64,000 nt of DNA, taken from an uncultured Prevotella sp. (GTDB lineage Bacteria > Bacteroidota > Bacteroidia > Bacteroidales > Bacteroidaceae). Of the stretch, positions 16,993 to 26,500 are shown piece by piece (position 1 is the stretch's first letter; each line of letters opens with the position of its first letter). Both the position numbers and the translations under genes were made by a program. The DNA lies in NCBI GenBank assembly GCA_900771975.1, contig CAAGPV010000078.1, positions 1-64,000 on the forward strand. Direction: 5' to 3'. Under the pieces are notes generated by a model, which worked only from the letters and a program-made list of their open reading frames with translations, ran no database searches and was not told where the DNA came from.

Positions 16993-18333
16993 TCAGTTGA
17001 ATAGTTTTTCCAGTTTCTTCATGTCAATATTATGGCAGAAAACCACCACCGAGTCACCTTCTTGTATTTGAGTATTACCCGAAACCAGCATTCCTTCTCC
17101 ATTGCGAACAATGCCGCCAATGGTCATCCCGCTCGGGAGTCCAAGGTCTTTAACGGGCTTTTTAGTGACTTTGGAGCCTTCTTGGGGAACAAATTCTGCA
17201 ACATCGGCATTGGCAGTCATAAGGAAACGCACGTTGTGAACGTTGGCGTCAAGTAGCATTTGATAGATGTGGCTTGCAGCAATGACCTTCTTGTTGGTGA
17301 TAGTTCCGATGTCCAGACTTTCTGCCATGCTCACGTAGTCCATGTTTTCTACCATTGCAACAGTCTTCCTCACCCCCATTCGTTTGGCTGTAAGGCAAGC
17401 AAGGATGTTGGTCTCGGCATTGCCAGTGAGGGCAACAAAGGCTTGTGTGTTGCGAATGCCCTCTTCGGTGAGTAATGATAAGTCGCGTCCGTCGCCGTTG
17501 ATGACAAGTGTGTCCTCATCGAAAAGTTCGTTAAGCACTTCGCAACGGTTGAAATCCTTCTCCAAGATTTTGGCGTTCATATACTCGGGCATTATTTGCA
17601 CAGCTCTCACTGCCGTCTTTCCGCCACCCATAATCATGACATTCTTGACATCCGTATAATTTTCTTTGCCTACAATCTTGCGGATGTAGGGGATGTAGTT
17701 GCGCATAGTCATGAAGTAGACCAAGTCGTACACTTTCAGTTCATCGTTGCCTCCAGGGATGATGGTCTCGTTCCCACGCTTGATGGCAACCACATGGTAG
17801 GGGTCGTCGGGCCCGCTAATGTTGCGTAGAGGCTGGTTGAGGATTGTACACGACTCACGTAGCTTGATGCCAAGCATGACTAATGCTCCCCCGTGAACGT
17901 CCCACCGTTGGCGCACCCACGACATCTTGAGCCCTTTAATGATGTCTCTTGCAGCCAATATCTCGGGGTAGATGATGCTGGAAACGCCCATTTGGTTGAA
18001 GAACTCTTGATTTTCAGGTGCAATATATTCGGGATTGTCCACTTTTGCCACTGTTTTCTTCGCCCCAAGTGCCTTTGCCATGGTGCAGGCACAGAGGTTT
18101 GCACTTTCATCGGGGGTAACGGCGATAAACAAGTCTGCCGTGTCGGCACCAGCTTCGCGAAGTGCTTTAATGCTGGTACAAGAGGCTTCAAATGTTAAAA
18201 GGTCGTAGTCGCGCCCTAAACGCTCAAGATTTTCCTCATTGGTGTCCATGAGTGTGATGTCATAATGGTTGCGCGACAGTAATTTGGCAAGGTAGGTTCC
18301 AATGGCATAAGCGCCAGCAATGATTATCTTCAT
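16993..18333 (-). CDS. trkA: Trk potassium uptake regulator TrkA
   Basis: Cytosolic nucleotide-binding regulator of TrkH. The 446-residue protein holds two RCK units, each a Rossmann domain plus a TrkA-C domain (second Rossmann start VMIMGGGKTAVRA). The first nucleotide-binding turn reads GAYAIG rather than GxGxxG, and the second GGGKTA, so both deviate from the classic motif. The start overlaps the dxs stop by 4 bases and trkH follows 2 bases after its stop, giving tight coupling. Confidence 0.95.
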   Translation of the reverse strand: MKIIIAGAYAIGTYLAKLLSRNHYDITLMDTNEENLERLGRDYDLLTFEASCTSIKALREAGADTADLFIAVTPDESANLCACTMAKALGAKKTVAKVDNPEYIAPENQEFFNQMGVSSIIYPEILAARDIIKGLKMSWVRQRWDVHGGALVMLGIKLRESCTILNQPLRNISGPDDPYHVVAIKRGNETIIPGGNDELKVYDLVYFMTMRNYIPYIRKIVGKENYTDVKNVMIMGGGKTAVRAVQIMPEYMNAKILEKDFNRCEVLNELFDEDTLVINGDGRDLSLLTEEGIRNTQAFVALTGNAETNILACLTAKRMGVRKTVAMVENMDYVSMAESLDIGTITNKKVIAASHIYQMLLDANVHNVRFLMTANADVAEFVPQEGSKVTKKPVKDLGLPSGMTIGGIVRNGEGMLVSGNTQIQEGDSVVVFCHNIDMKKLEKLFN

Positions 18334-20228
18334 GAGAGTATGGCTTTTTTAATAGATGCTACATCAATTCCTGCAAGTTGGTGTAGCTGTTGCACCGTTC
18401 CTTGTTCTATAAACTGATCGGGTAGACCAAGTCGGGTTAAGCGGGGGGTGAAATGATGGTCAGAAAACCATTCCAATACCGCTGAGCCCATTCCGCCATT
18501 GCGAACGCCGTCCTCAATGGTGATAACTCGTTGGAACTTGTTGCCTACTTCGTTGAGAAGAGTTTCGTCAAGAGGCTTGACAAACCGCAAGTCGTAGTGC
18601 GCAACAGAAACGGTTTCACCCTCAGCGGTTAATTCGGTGATGGCTTGCTCTACATCATTTCCAATGGGGCCGAGTGACAAGATTGCCACGTCGTCTCCTT
18701 CATGGAGCTTACGTCCGGTTCCTACCGCAATCTCTTCTAAGGTACATCGCCAATCGCTGAGTACGCCACGGCCACGTGGATATCTTATAACAAAAGTCCC
18801 TTTGTTAGGCAATTGGGCGGTATACATCAGTCGGCGCAGCTCTCGCTCGTCCATAGGGGAACTTATTGTCAGGTTAGGAATGGGGCGTAGGGCTGCAATG
18901 TCAAAGGCACCATGGTGGGTAGCTCCGTCTTCTCCCACTAAACCGGCCCTGTCTAAACAAATAACTATGGGAAGATTGAGGATGGCTGCATCATGTATGA
19001 TGTTGTCGTAAGCACGCTGGGCAAACGAACTGTAGATGTTACAGAATGGAATTAAGCCGTCTTTGGCCATTCCTGCACTAAAGGTAACAGCGTGGCCTTC
19101 GGCTATGCCAACGTCAAATGCCCGCTTTGGCATTGCCTTCATCAAAATGTTCATGGAGCATCCTGTGGGCATGGCTGGAGTGACTCCAACAATTTTGGAA
19201 TTTTGTTGTGCCAATTCGAGCAATGTCTCCCCGAAAACATCCTGGAATTTCGGTGGTTGGTGGCTGCAATCTGCCACAAGCCGTTCGCCAGTGTCAGGGT
19301 CAAACTTGCCGGGAGCGTGCCAAATGGTTGCTGATTCCTCGGCCGGTTTATACCCTTTGCCCTTAATGGTGTGCAGATGGAGAAGCTTTGGGCCTTTCAT
19401 ATCTTTGATTTGGCGCAGAATACGTACCAGTTCAATCACATTGTGCCCATCGAAAGGACCGAAATAACGGATGTTCATTCCCTCAAAGATGTTCTGTTGG
19501 TGAGAGAGGGCAGCCTTTATGGCATTGTTTAACCGGATAATGCCGTTTCGGCGGTTGTCGCTTAGATAGCCTTTGGCATGAAGCCATTGGCTTGCTTTGA
19601 AACGTATGCGGTTGTAGGTCTCGTTGGTGTCGAGTTGAAGAAGATACTTTTCCATACCTCCAACGGCATGGTCTATGCTCATGTCGTTGTCGTTCAGGAT
19701 AATAAGCAAATCGTTGGGAGAACTGGACACGTTGTTCAGCCCCTCAAAAGCCAATCCTCCGCTCATTGCTCCGTCCCCGATGATGGCAACAACATGGCGT
19801 TTGCCGTTCCCAGTGAGCTTTGCTGCTACTGCCATACCCAGAGCTGCTGAAATGCTATTGGACGCATGGCCACAGGTGAATGTGTCGTATTTGCTTTCCA
19901 AAGGAGATGGGAAAGGTCGAAGCCCGCCCAATTTTCTGTTTTCACAAAAGCGCTCGCGACGTCCTGTAAGGAGCTTGTGGCCGTATGCCTGATGGCCAAC
20001 GTCCCAAACAAGACGGTCTTCGGGAGTGTTGAAAACATAATGGGTGGCGACAGTAATCTCAATTACTCCTAAGCTGGAAGCAAGGTGACCAGGGTTGACA
20101 GACAACTCGTCAACGATGTCTTGCCGTAACTCGGAGCAGAGTAGAGGTAATTGTTCCACTTTCAGCTGTCGAAGGTCTGAAGGTGAATTAATCTTTTCAA
20201 GTAAGCTATATTTGCCGTTTTCTGACAT
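18330..20228 (-). CDS. dxs: 1-deoxy-D-xylulose-5-phosphate synthase
   Basis: Thiamine-diphosphate enzyme that condenses pyruvate and glyceraldehyde 3-phosphate, the first step of the MEP isoprenoid pathway. The 632-residue protein has the expected transketolase-type order: LVWDVGHQAYGHKLLTG, the ThDP-binding GDGAMSGGLAFEGLNN, the central pyrimidine domain with VGIAEGHAVTFSAGMA, and the C-terminal transketolase domain. It is the first gene of the dxs-trkA-trkH operon and has a near-consensus promoter 22 bases upstream. Confidence 0.98.
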   Translation of the reverse strand: MSENGKYSLLEKINSPSDLRQLKVEQLPLLCSELRQDIVDELSVNPGHLASSLGVIEITVATHYVFNTPEDRLVWDVGHQAYGHKLLTGRRERFCENRKLGGLRPFPSPLESKYDTFTCGHASNSISAALGMAVAAKLTGNGKRHVVAIIGDGAMSGGLAFEGLNNVSSSPNDLLIILNDNDMSIDHAVGGMEKYLLQLDTNETYNRIRFKASQWLHAKGYLSDNRRNGIIRLNNAIKAALSHQQNIFEGMNIRYFGPFDGHNVIELVRILRQIKDMKGPKLLHLHTIKGKGYKPAEESATIWHAPGKFDPDTGERLVADCSHQPPKFQDVFGETLLELAQQNSKIVGVTPAMPTGCSMNILMKAMPKRAFDVGIAEGHAVTFSAGMAKDGLIPFCNIYSSFAQRAYDNIIHDAAILNLPIVICLDRAGLVGEDGATHHGAFDIAALRPIPNLTISSPMDERELRRLMYTAQLPNKGTFVIRYPRGRGVLSDWRCTLEEIAVGTGRKLHEGDDVAILSLGPIGNDVEQAITELTAEGETVSVAHYDLRFVKPLDETLLNEVGNKFQRVITIEDGVRNGGMGSAVLEWFSDHHFTPRLTRLGLPDQFIEQGTVQQLHQLAGIDVASIKKAILS

Positions 20229-20250
20229 AATATCGGTTGCTAAAACCTTG

Positions 20251-20281
20251 CAAAGATACGCTTTTTTAAGATACCATCAAA
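20251..20281 (-). promoter_or_regulatory. Promoter of dxs-trkA-trkH
   Basis: On the minus strand TTTG (20281-20278), 19 bases, TATCTTTG (20258-20251): an exact match to the Bacteroidota consensus, giving a leader of roughly 20 bases. Confidence 0.75.
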
Positions 20282-20296
20282 AAAAAGCCCTCCTAA

Positions 20297-20329
20297 ATTG
20301 TTCCAATTCAGCTGAAAAGCGTATCTTTG
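20297..20329 (+). promoter_or_regulatory. Promoter of the C1B peptidase gene
   Basis: ATTG (20297-20300), 21 bases, TATCTTTG (20322-20329) on the plus strand. The predicted leader is about 60 bases. Confidence 0.6.
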
Positions 20330-20395
20330 TGTTTGTAAACAGTGCCTGTTTCGTGGCACTGAATCATCATTTTTTAATTGATAAATATATAAGGT

Positions 20396-21802
20396 ATGAG
20401 AACTTATGTTTATGCTCTTGCCATAGCGGGCGTCTTGTCGTTGCCGGTAAAAGCCCAAACCAAGGATGGCGGGATTGATGCCAAGATGTTGCAAACCATA
20501 CAGAGTGGGGCGTCTGCAACAGGAGCTGATGGAGCTTTGCGCAATGCAATAGCCTCCAATTCGATAGACGATTTGGCAAAAAACTTTCGTAACCAGGGAC
20601 CCGTTGACACTTATTTCAGTGTGGAAACTCCCAAGCAAAGCATTCATGACCAAAAATCAAGTGGCCGCTGCTGGCTCTTTTCGGGGTTGAATGTCTTACG
20701 TTCCAAGTTTGCCCGTCAACATGCAGATTCTGTTAAAGTGGAATATTCTCAGGCTTATCTGTTCTTTTATGACCAGTTGGAAAAAGCCAATCTTTTCTTG
20801 CAGGGCGTGATAGACTGTGCCAATAAGCCTATGGAGGATGATGAAGTGCGTTTCTTCTTTAAATCACCTATTGGCGATGGAGGAACCTTTTGTGGCGTAG
20901 CAGACTTGGCCGATAAATATGGTTTGGTGCCAATGGAGGTGATGCCAGAAACCTATTCGGCAGAGAATACCAGCAGAATGGCTCGTCTTGTAAGTTCAAA
21001 GTTGCGTGAATATGGCTTGGAATTGCGTAAGATGGTTGCTGAAAAGAAAGGCAAGGGCGCTATAAAAGCGCGTAAGACAGAGATGTTGCAAACCGTTTAC
21101 CGCATCTTGTCCCTTTCGTTGGGCGAACCTGTCCGATCGTTTACATTCGCATTTAAAGACAAAAACGGGAAACAAATAGGCGAGCCCCGTGTCTACACGC
21201 CCAAAGAGTTTTATAAGGAAACCGTTGGTGGCCCCATAAATGGAACGTTTATAATGGCAATGAACGACCCACGTCGGTCTTACTATAAGACTTATGAAGT
21301 GGAGTTTGATCGTCACACTTATGACGGACACAACTGGAAATACATCAATCTCCCTATGGAAGACATTGCCAAACTGGCCATTGCTTCCCTTCGGGATAGT
21401 GCGAAGATGTATTCCAGCTATGATGTTGGTAAGCAACTTGACCGTAAACGTGGTTACTTGGATCTTGACAATTACGACTACGGAACGCTTTTTGGAACGT
21501 CATTCCCGATGGATAAAGCAGATAGGATAAGTACTTTTGACAGTGGGTCAACTCATGCCATGACGCTGACGGCCGTAGATTTGGATGCCAAAGGACAACC
21601 CGTAAAATGGAAAGTGGAAAATTCTTGGGGCGCTACTTACGGCCAACAGGGTTGTTTGATAATGACCAATCGCTGGTTTAACGAGTATATGTTCCGGCTG
21701 GTGGTTGACAAAAAGTATGTACCGGAGAATATCTTGAAAGCCGAGCAACAGAAGCCAACGATGGTAACTCCTGATGATCCGCTTTTTGAAGAAGATAGAT
21801 GA
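20396..21802 (+). CDS. Secreted C1B cysteine aminopeptidase (bleomycin hydrolase family)
   Basis: Papain-fold peptidase of family C1B, expected to trim amino acids from peptides. The 468-residue protein has the full catalytic set: oxyanion Gln86 and nucleophile Cys92 in QKSSGRCW, His387 in STHAM and Asn409 in ENSWG. Unlike the cytosolic PepC enzymes it begins with a signal peptide (MRTYVYALAIAGVLSLPVKAQ), so it acts in the periplasm or is secreted; this is common in Bacteroidota. The last residues (DPLFEEDR) lack a type IX sorting domain. It is monocistronic, with its own promoter and a shared terminator. Confidence 0.92.
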   Translation: MRTYVYALAIAGVLSLPVKAQTKDGGIDAKMLQTIQSGASATGADGALRNAIASNSIDDLAKNFRNQGPVDTYFSVETPKQSIHDQKSSGRCWLFSGLNVLRSKFARQHADSVKVEYSQAYLFFYDQLEKANLFLQGVIDCANKPMEDDEVRFFFKSPIGDGGTFCGVADLADKYGLVPMEVMPETYSAENTSRMARLVSSKLREYGLELRKMVAEKKGKGAIKARKTEMLQTVYRILSLSLGEPVRSFTFAFKDKNGKQIGEPRVYTPKEFYKETVGGPINGTFIMAMNDPRRSYYKTYEVEFDRHTYDGHNWKYINLPMEDIAKLAIASLRDSAKMYSSYDVGKQLDRKRGYLDLDNYDYGTLFGTSFPMDKADRISTFDSGSTHAMTLTAVDLDAKGQPVKWKVENSWGATYGQQGCLIMTNRWFNEYMFRLVVDKKYVPENILKAEQQKPTMVTPDDPLFEEDR

Positions 21803-21810
21803 AAACAAAA

Positions 21811-21848
21811 AAAATCCCTTGCCCGATGTCAGGTAAGGGATTTTTTTG
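21811..21848. terminator. Bidirectional terminator
   Basis: A stem AAATCCCTTGCC paired with GGTAAGGGATTT (one mismatch) is flanked by A-rich and T-rich runs, so it can stop transcription from the peptidase gene on the left and ddh on the right. Confidence 0.8.
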
Positions 21849-21862
21849 TCTTAGGACAAATG

Positions 21863-22762
21863 TTAAACAAGTGTTGCAACAACGTCTTCGCGGGTACCCG
21901 GAAGCATATCGATGACTGGAATTTCGGGCATTGTGTAGCAACCAGGTTGCAGACGCATTGATGCACGTGCTACATTGACGAGCACTTGAGCTGTTAAGGC
22001 AGGGTTGTTGATGCTCATATTGAATTCGAAGCGTTGGTTTTGGGTCTTGCCGCTTACACCTTTTCTAACCAGGTTGACCCCGTGTCCCATGTCGCGTACG
22101 TCGTCAACGGAAGCTACAGCAAACACATGCGTCTCGTCATTGGCAAAGTATGGGTCGGCTTTAATTTCTTTTGTTACTTCCTCAATGGTAGCACCGTCTT
22201 CCAATTCCACGTAAACCATGCGACGATGAATGCCTTCTCCCAAAGGAATTGTTACAGAGAGAGCGTTTTTGACACCCTTTTTGCTGCGTACGCACACACT
22301 GTGTCCCATGCTCATACCAGGACCGAAGTTGGTATAGGTAAGGCCTTTGGGCGCAAGACTTTCCATAAGAACGCGTACAATAGAGTCTGATCCTGGATCC
22401 CATCCAGCCGAAATGACGCTGACTTTACCTGCTTTTTTGCAGTTCTCCATCTGCTTTGTGCGGTAGTCGAGGATGCTGGTGTGGATGTCAAAGCTGTCTA
22501 CGGTGTTGATGCCAAGCGCTACAATCTTCTCGGAATATTCGGGGCAAGAGCGTGTAGGAGTAGCCAAGATAGCCACATCTACGTTCTTTAATTTTGCGAT
22601 ATCGTCTACAACATCGTATGCAGCCAATTCGGCTGGCTTGTCTTTTGCTCCCTGACGGCGTACGATGCCTGCTATTTCAAAATCTTTAGCGGCTTCTAAA
22701 GCTTGTACGGAATATTTTCCGATGTTGCCGTAGCCTACTACGGCGGCTCTGATTTTTCCCAT
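21863..22762 (-). CDS. ddh: meso-Diaminopimelate D-dehydrogenase
   Basis: NADPH-dependent enzyme that makes meso-diaminopimelate in one step from tetrahydrodipicolinate and ammonia, supplying lysine and peptidoglycan. The 299-residue protein has the Rossmann start AAVVGYGNIGKYSV, the VDSFDIH and SAGWDPG segments around the substrate site, and a C-terminal PGTREDVV, all typical of Ddh. It is monocistronic; a -7 box TACTTTTG lies at 22813-22806 upstream. Confidence 0.93.
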   Translation of the reverse strand: MGKIRAAVVGYGNIGKYSVQALEAAKDFEIAGIVRRQGAKDKPAELAAYDVVDDIAKLKNVDVAILATPTRSCPEYSEKIVALGINTVDSFDIHTSILDYRTKQMENCKKAGKVSVISAGWDPGSDSIVRVLMESLAPKGLTYTNFGPGMSMGHSVCVRSKKGVKNALSVTIPLGEGIHRRMVYVELEDGATIEEVTKEIKADPYFANDETHVFAVASVDDVRDMGHGVNLVRKGVSGKTQNQRFEFNMSINNPALTAQVLVNVARASMRLQPGCYTMPEIPVIDMLPGTREDVVATLV

Positions 22763-22805
22763 TTTTAATAGTTTTTATTTGGTTGTTTAAATCTGTTTCT
22801 ATTTG

Positions 22806-22813
22806 CAAAAGTA
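22806..22813 (-). promoter_or_regulatory. -7 promoter box of ddh
   Basis: TACTTTTG on the minus strand fits TAnnTTTG, 43 bases before the ATG. The -33 box is not clear. Confidence 0.45.
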
Positions 22814-22939
22814 CGGGAAACTAATGAAATTATCATCATTTGCTAAACCTTTTTCAAATAAATTTAGTTTTCTTTCTTTACAATAAAGGCTGATACTATA
22901 CGTTTATAAAAGGTATATATACACCAATAAGGTTGAATA

Positions 22940-23560
22940 ATGATAGAATATATTCGTGGCGAATTGACTGAACTGACCCCTGCTTTGGCTGTTGTAGAGG
23001 CTTTTGGAGTGGGTTATGCTTTGAACATTTCGCTTAATACGTATACTGCCATTCAGGGCAAAAAGGAGGTTCGGCTCTTTGTTGAAGAATGTCTTGTGGC
23101 AGGAGGCCGTGATGATAGCTTTACCCTTTATGGCTTTGCTGCAAAGCAGGAACGGGCTTTATACCGTATGCTCATATCTGTTAGTGGGGTAGGGGCAAAT
23201 ACTGCACGCATGATTTTGTCTTCTTTAACGCCTGCTGAGCTATGCAATGTTATTGCAAATGCCGATGAAAAAGCGCTGAAAGCTGTCAAGGGAATCGGTC
23301 TTCGCACCGCGCAAAGGATAATAGTAGACTTGAAAGACAAAATCGTTTCATCAGGCATTGCCGAAGAACTCCATGTCTGTTCGCAACCAAATGCCGCTTC
23401 TAACGTGAATGTCAGCGTTAGGGATGAGGCTGTCAGCGCCCTGACGATGTTGGGATTTTCTCCGGCTCCTTCTTCAAAAGTGGTTGTGTCTATCCTTACC
23501 GAGCAGCCTGATCTGCCGGTAGAGCAAGTTGTAAAGTTGGCTTTAAAGCAAATTAAGTAG
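22940..23560 (+). CDS. ruvA: Holliday junction helicase subunit RuvA
   Basis: DNA-binding subunit of the RuvABC branch-migration complex; it holds the four-way junction while RuvB drives migration. The 206-residue protein shows the N-terminal OB fold (MIEYIRGELTE), two helix-hairpin-helix motifs (LISVSGVGANTARMIL and LKAVKGIGLRTAQRII) and the C-terminal RuvB-binding domain, which starts near VRDEAVSALTML. It is followed 11 bases later by sprA, a linkage well known in Bacteroidota. Confidence 0.97.
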   Translation: MIEYIRGELTELTPALAVVEAFGVGYALNISLNTYTAIQGKKEVRLFVEECLVAGGRDDSFTLYGFAAKQERALYRMLISVSGVGANTARMILSSLTPAELCNVIANADEKALKAVKGIGLRTAQRIIVDLKDKIVSSGIAEELHVCSQPNAASNVNVSVRDEAVSALTMLGFSPAPSSKVVVSILTEQPDLPVEQVVKLALKQIK

Positions 23561-23571
23561 TCCCCAAGGGT

Positions 23572-26500
23572 TTGAAATATCGCAATAACATATCGTTTCT
23601 TGTTCTTCTGTTGCTATGTGTCAGTGTGTGGACATTGGCAGGTCAGATGGGGTGGACCTCTTCGGCAATGCCCTTTTTGTCGTTGGTAGCTCCTCCAGAC
23701 ACTGCAAAAAAAGTGCAGATGCCCGAGTTGGAAATAGACGATGAAGCCATTCCCGACTCTTTGCTCCATCCTCGTTGGAAGGTACAACGCACCACGCCGG
23801 TCACTTTTGATGACCTCCGCCAAGGCTCCTATGACCTTGCCCGCCCCGAAAATATGCAGCAAACGGTAGAATACAACGACACGTTGGACCGTTATATTAT
23901 AGGTAATAAAATAGGTGGAACTTATGTTACGGCACCTATTATGATGACCCCTGAGGAGTATCGGAAGTGGAGTGAAAGCCGAAGTTTCTCCGACTACTAT
24001 CGTTCCAAGAACCAAGAGATACTTCAAACGCAAGGAAAAGAGAAATTCGATTTCTCAGATATGCACTTTAGCCTTGGCCCCGCTGAAAAGATATTCGGTC
24101 CTGGTGGAGTGCGGATAAAAACGCAAGGAACTGCAGAATTGAAGTTTGGAGCAACCCTAAAAAACATAGACAACCCGTCATTGCCCATTCGCAACCGTAA
24201 GACAACGACGATGGACTTTGATGAAAAAATCAATTTGAATGTTAATGGAAAGGTCGGTGACAAGGTCAACATGAACCTCAACTATAACACCGATGCCACT
24301 TTCGACTTCGATCAGCAAAATCTCAAGCTGAAATATGAAGGGAAAGAAGATGAGATTGTGAAGTTGGTGGAAGCCGGAAATGTTTCTTTCCCCTCCAACA
24401 ATTCTTTGGTTCAAGGTGCAAGCTCCCTGTTTGGTGTTCGTACTGATTTCCAGTTTGGAAAGTTAAAGCTCCAGACAGTGTTGTCTCAAAAGAAGTCTTC
24501 CAGCAAGAGTGTTAGCTCAAAAGGCGGTAAACAACTCACTCCTTTCGAAATAGATGTTGCCGATTACGAGGAAAACCGCCACTTCTTTTTATCGCAATAC
24601 TTCCGCGATAAATATGATGCATCCATGAAGACGCTTCCCAATCTTACCACAGGTGTGACCATTAATCGTGTGGAAATATGGGTAACCAACAAGACGGGAA
24701 CCACTCAAAACACACGTAACATCATTGCTTTAACCGATTTGGGTGAAGGCAATAAAGTGTCCAACACCGCGTTGTGGGGTAGTGGCGCAGGGTCAGTACC
24801 AAGCAATAATGCAAATAGCGAGTACACGATGATGACCACAGCTTATGCAGGTGCAAGGGACATAGACCAGGCGTCTACCGTGTTGGAAGGTGGTGGCTTG
24901 GTGGGCGGTGCCGATTATGAGAAACTCTCAAACGCCCGATTGCTGAACAGTTCTGAATATACCGTTAACCAAGCGTTGGGGTATGTATCTTTGAAGACAT
25001 CCCTGCAAACCGATCAGGTGTTGGCCATCGCGTATGAATACACTTATGGTGGGCAAACTTATCAGGTAGGTGAGTTCTCCAGCGACGTCACTAATGCCAA
25101 TCAGGCATTGTTTGTCAAATCGCTGAAGAATACTAGTAACAATCCGCAACAAGGCAACTGGGACTTGATGATGAAAAATGTCTACTATCTGGCATCCACT
25201 GTTGAGAAAGAAAAGTTTCGCTTAGATGTGAAGTATCAAAGCGATACGACTGGTGTCTACCTGTCTTATATTCCAGAGGCGCAAGTCAAAGACAAACCCA
25301 TCATCAAGTTGTTGGGAGCCGACCGTCTGGACAACAACAACCGTACCAACCCCAATGGCTATTTTGACTATGTGGAAGGATACACCGTCAGCAATGGGCG
25401 TGTGTTCTTTCCTGCGGCAGAACCATTCGGTGAAGCCATGTATCAAGCCCTTGTCAAGTCAGGTGTTTCAGACAGTAAAGCCCGCCAATATGCTTTTACC
25501 GAATTGTACGACTCAACCAAAACCATAGCAAAACAAATAGCCGAGAAAGATAAATACCAGTTGGTGGGCCAGTTCCGTGGCACTACGGCCAATGTTATTT
25601 CTTTGGGGGCCTATAACGTTCCTCAAGGTTCGGTTGTGGTTACTGCCGGTGGCGTGACGCTCACTGAAGGTTCAGACTACAGTGTAGACTATTCGGCAGG
25701 TGAGGTTACAATCCTCAATCAAAGCATTATCGATGCAGGAACGGCTGTAAACGTGTCATTGGAGAGCAACACCGACTACGCCCAGGAACGCAAGACGATG
25801 TTGGGATTGAATTGGGAATACGACTTTTCCAAGAACTTCCAACTTGGCGGAACGTTCATGCACTTGTCAGAACAGGCACTCACCACTAAGGTCAATATGG
25901 GTAGCGAGCCGCTCAACAACACTATTTGGGGCTTGAACTTGAATTGGAAAAAGGAGAGCCAATGGCTTACCAATATGCTCGACAAGTTGCCGTTCCTTCA
26001 TCTTACCCAACCGTCCAACATTTCTTTATCTGCAGAATTTGCCCAGTTGATAGCTGGACAAAGCAAGGGAACGCAAGACAATGCTTCTTATCTTGACGAT
26101 TTTGAAAACACCAAGAATGCTATAGACGTCTCTCAACCCACCTCGTGGATTATCTCAAGTGTTCCTTCCGATTTCCCCGAACATACCGACAAGACAACAC
26201 TCCAGAGTGGTTATTGGCGCTCTTTGTTGGCTTGGTACAATATCGATCCGTTGTTTACACGTCGTAGCAGTTCGTTGACTCCTGCCCATATCAAGAGCGA
26301 TCTCGATCAGTTGTCCAACCACTATGTGCGTGAAATCTATGTTAACGAGCTCTTCCCCAACCGTGATCAGAGCAGCTACAATGGTGCTACATCAACGCTT
26401 CCCATCCTTAATCTTGCCTACTATCCGCAAGAACGTGGTCCTTACAATTTCAATCCAGACTTGGATGCCAATGGCCATCTTACCCTTCCCAAGCGAACTT

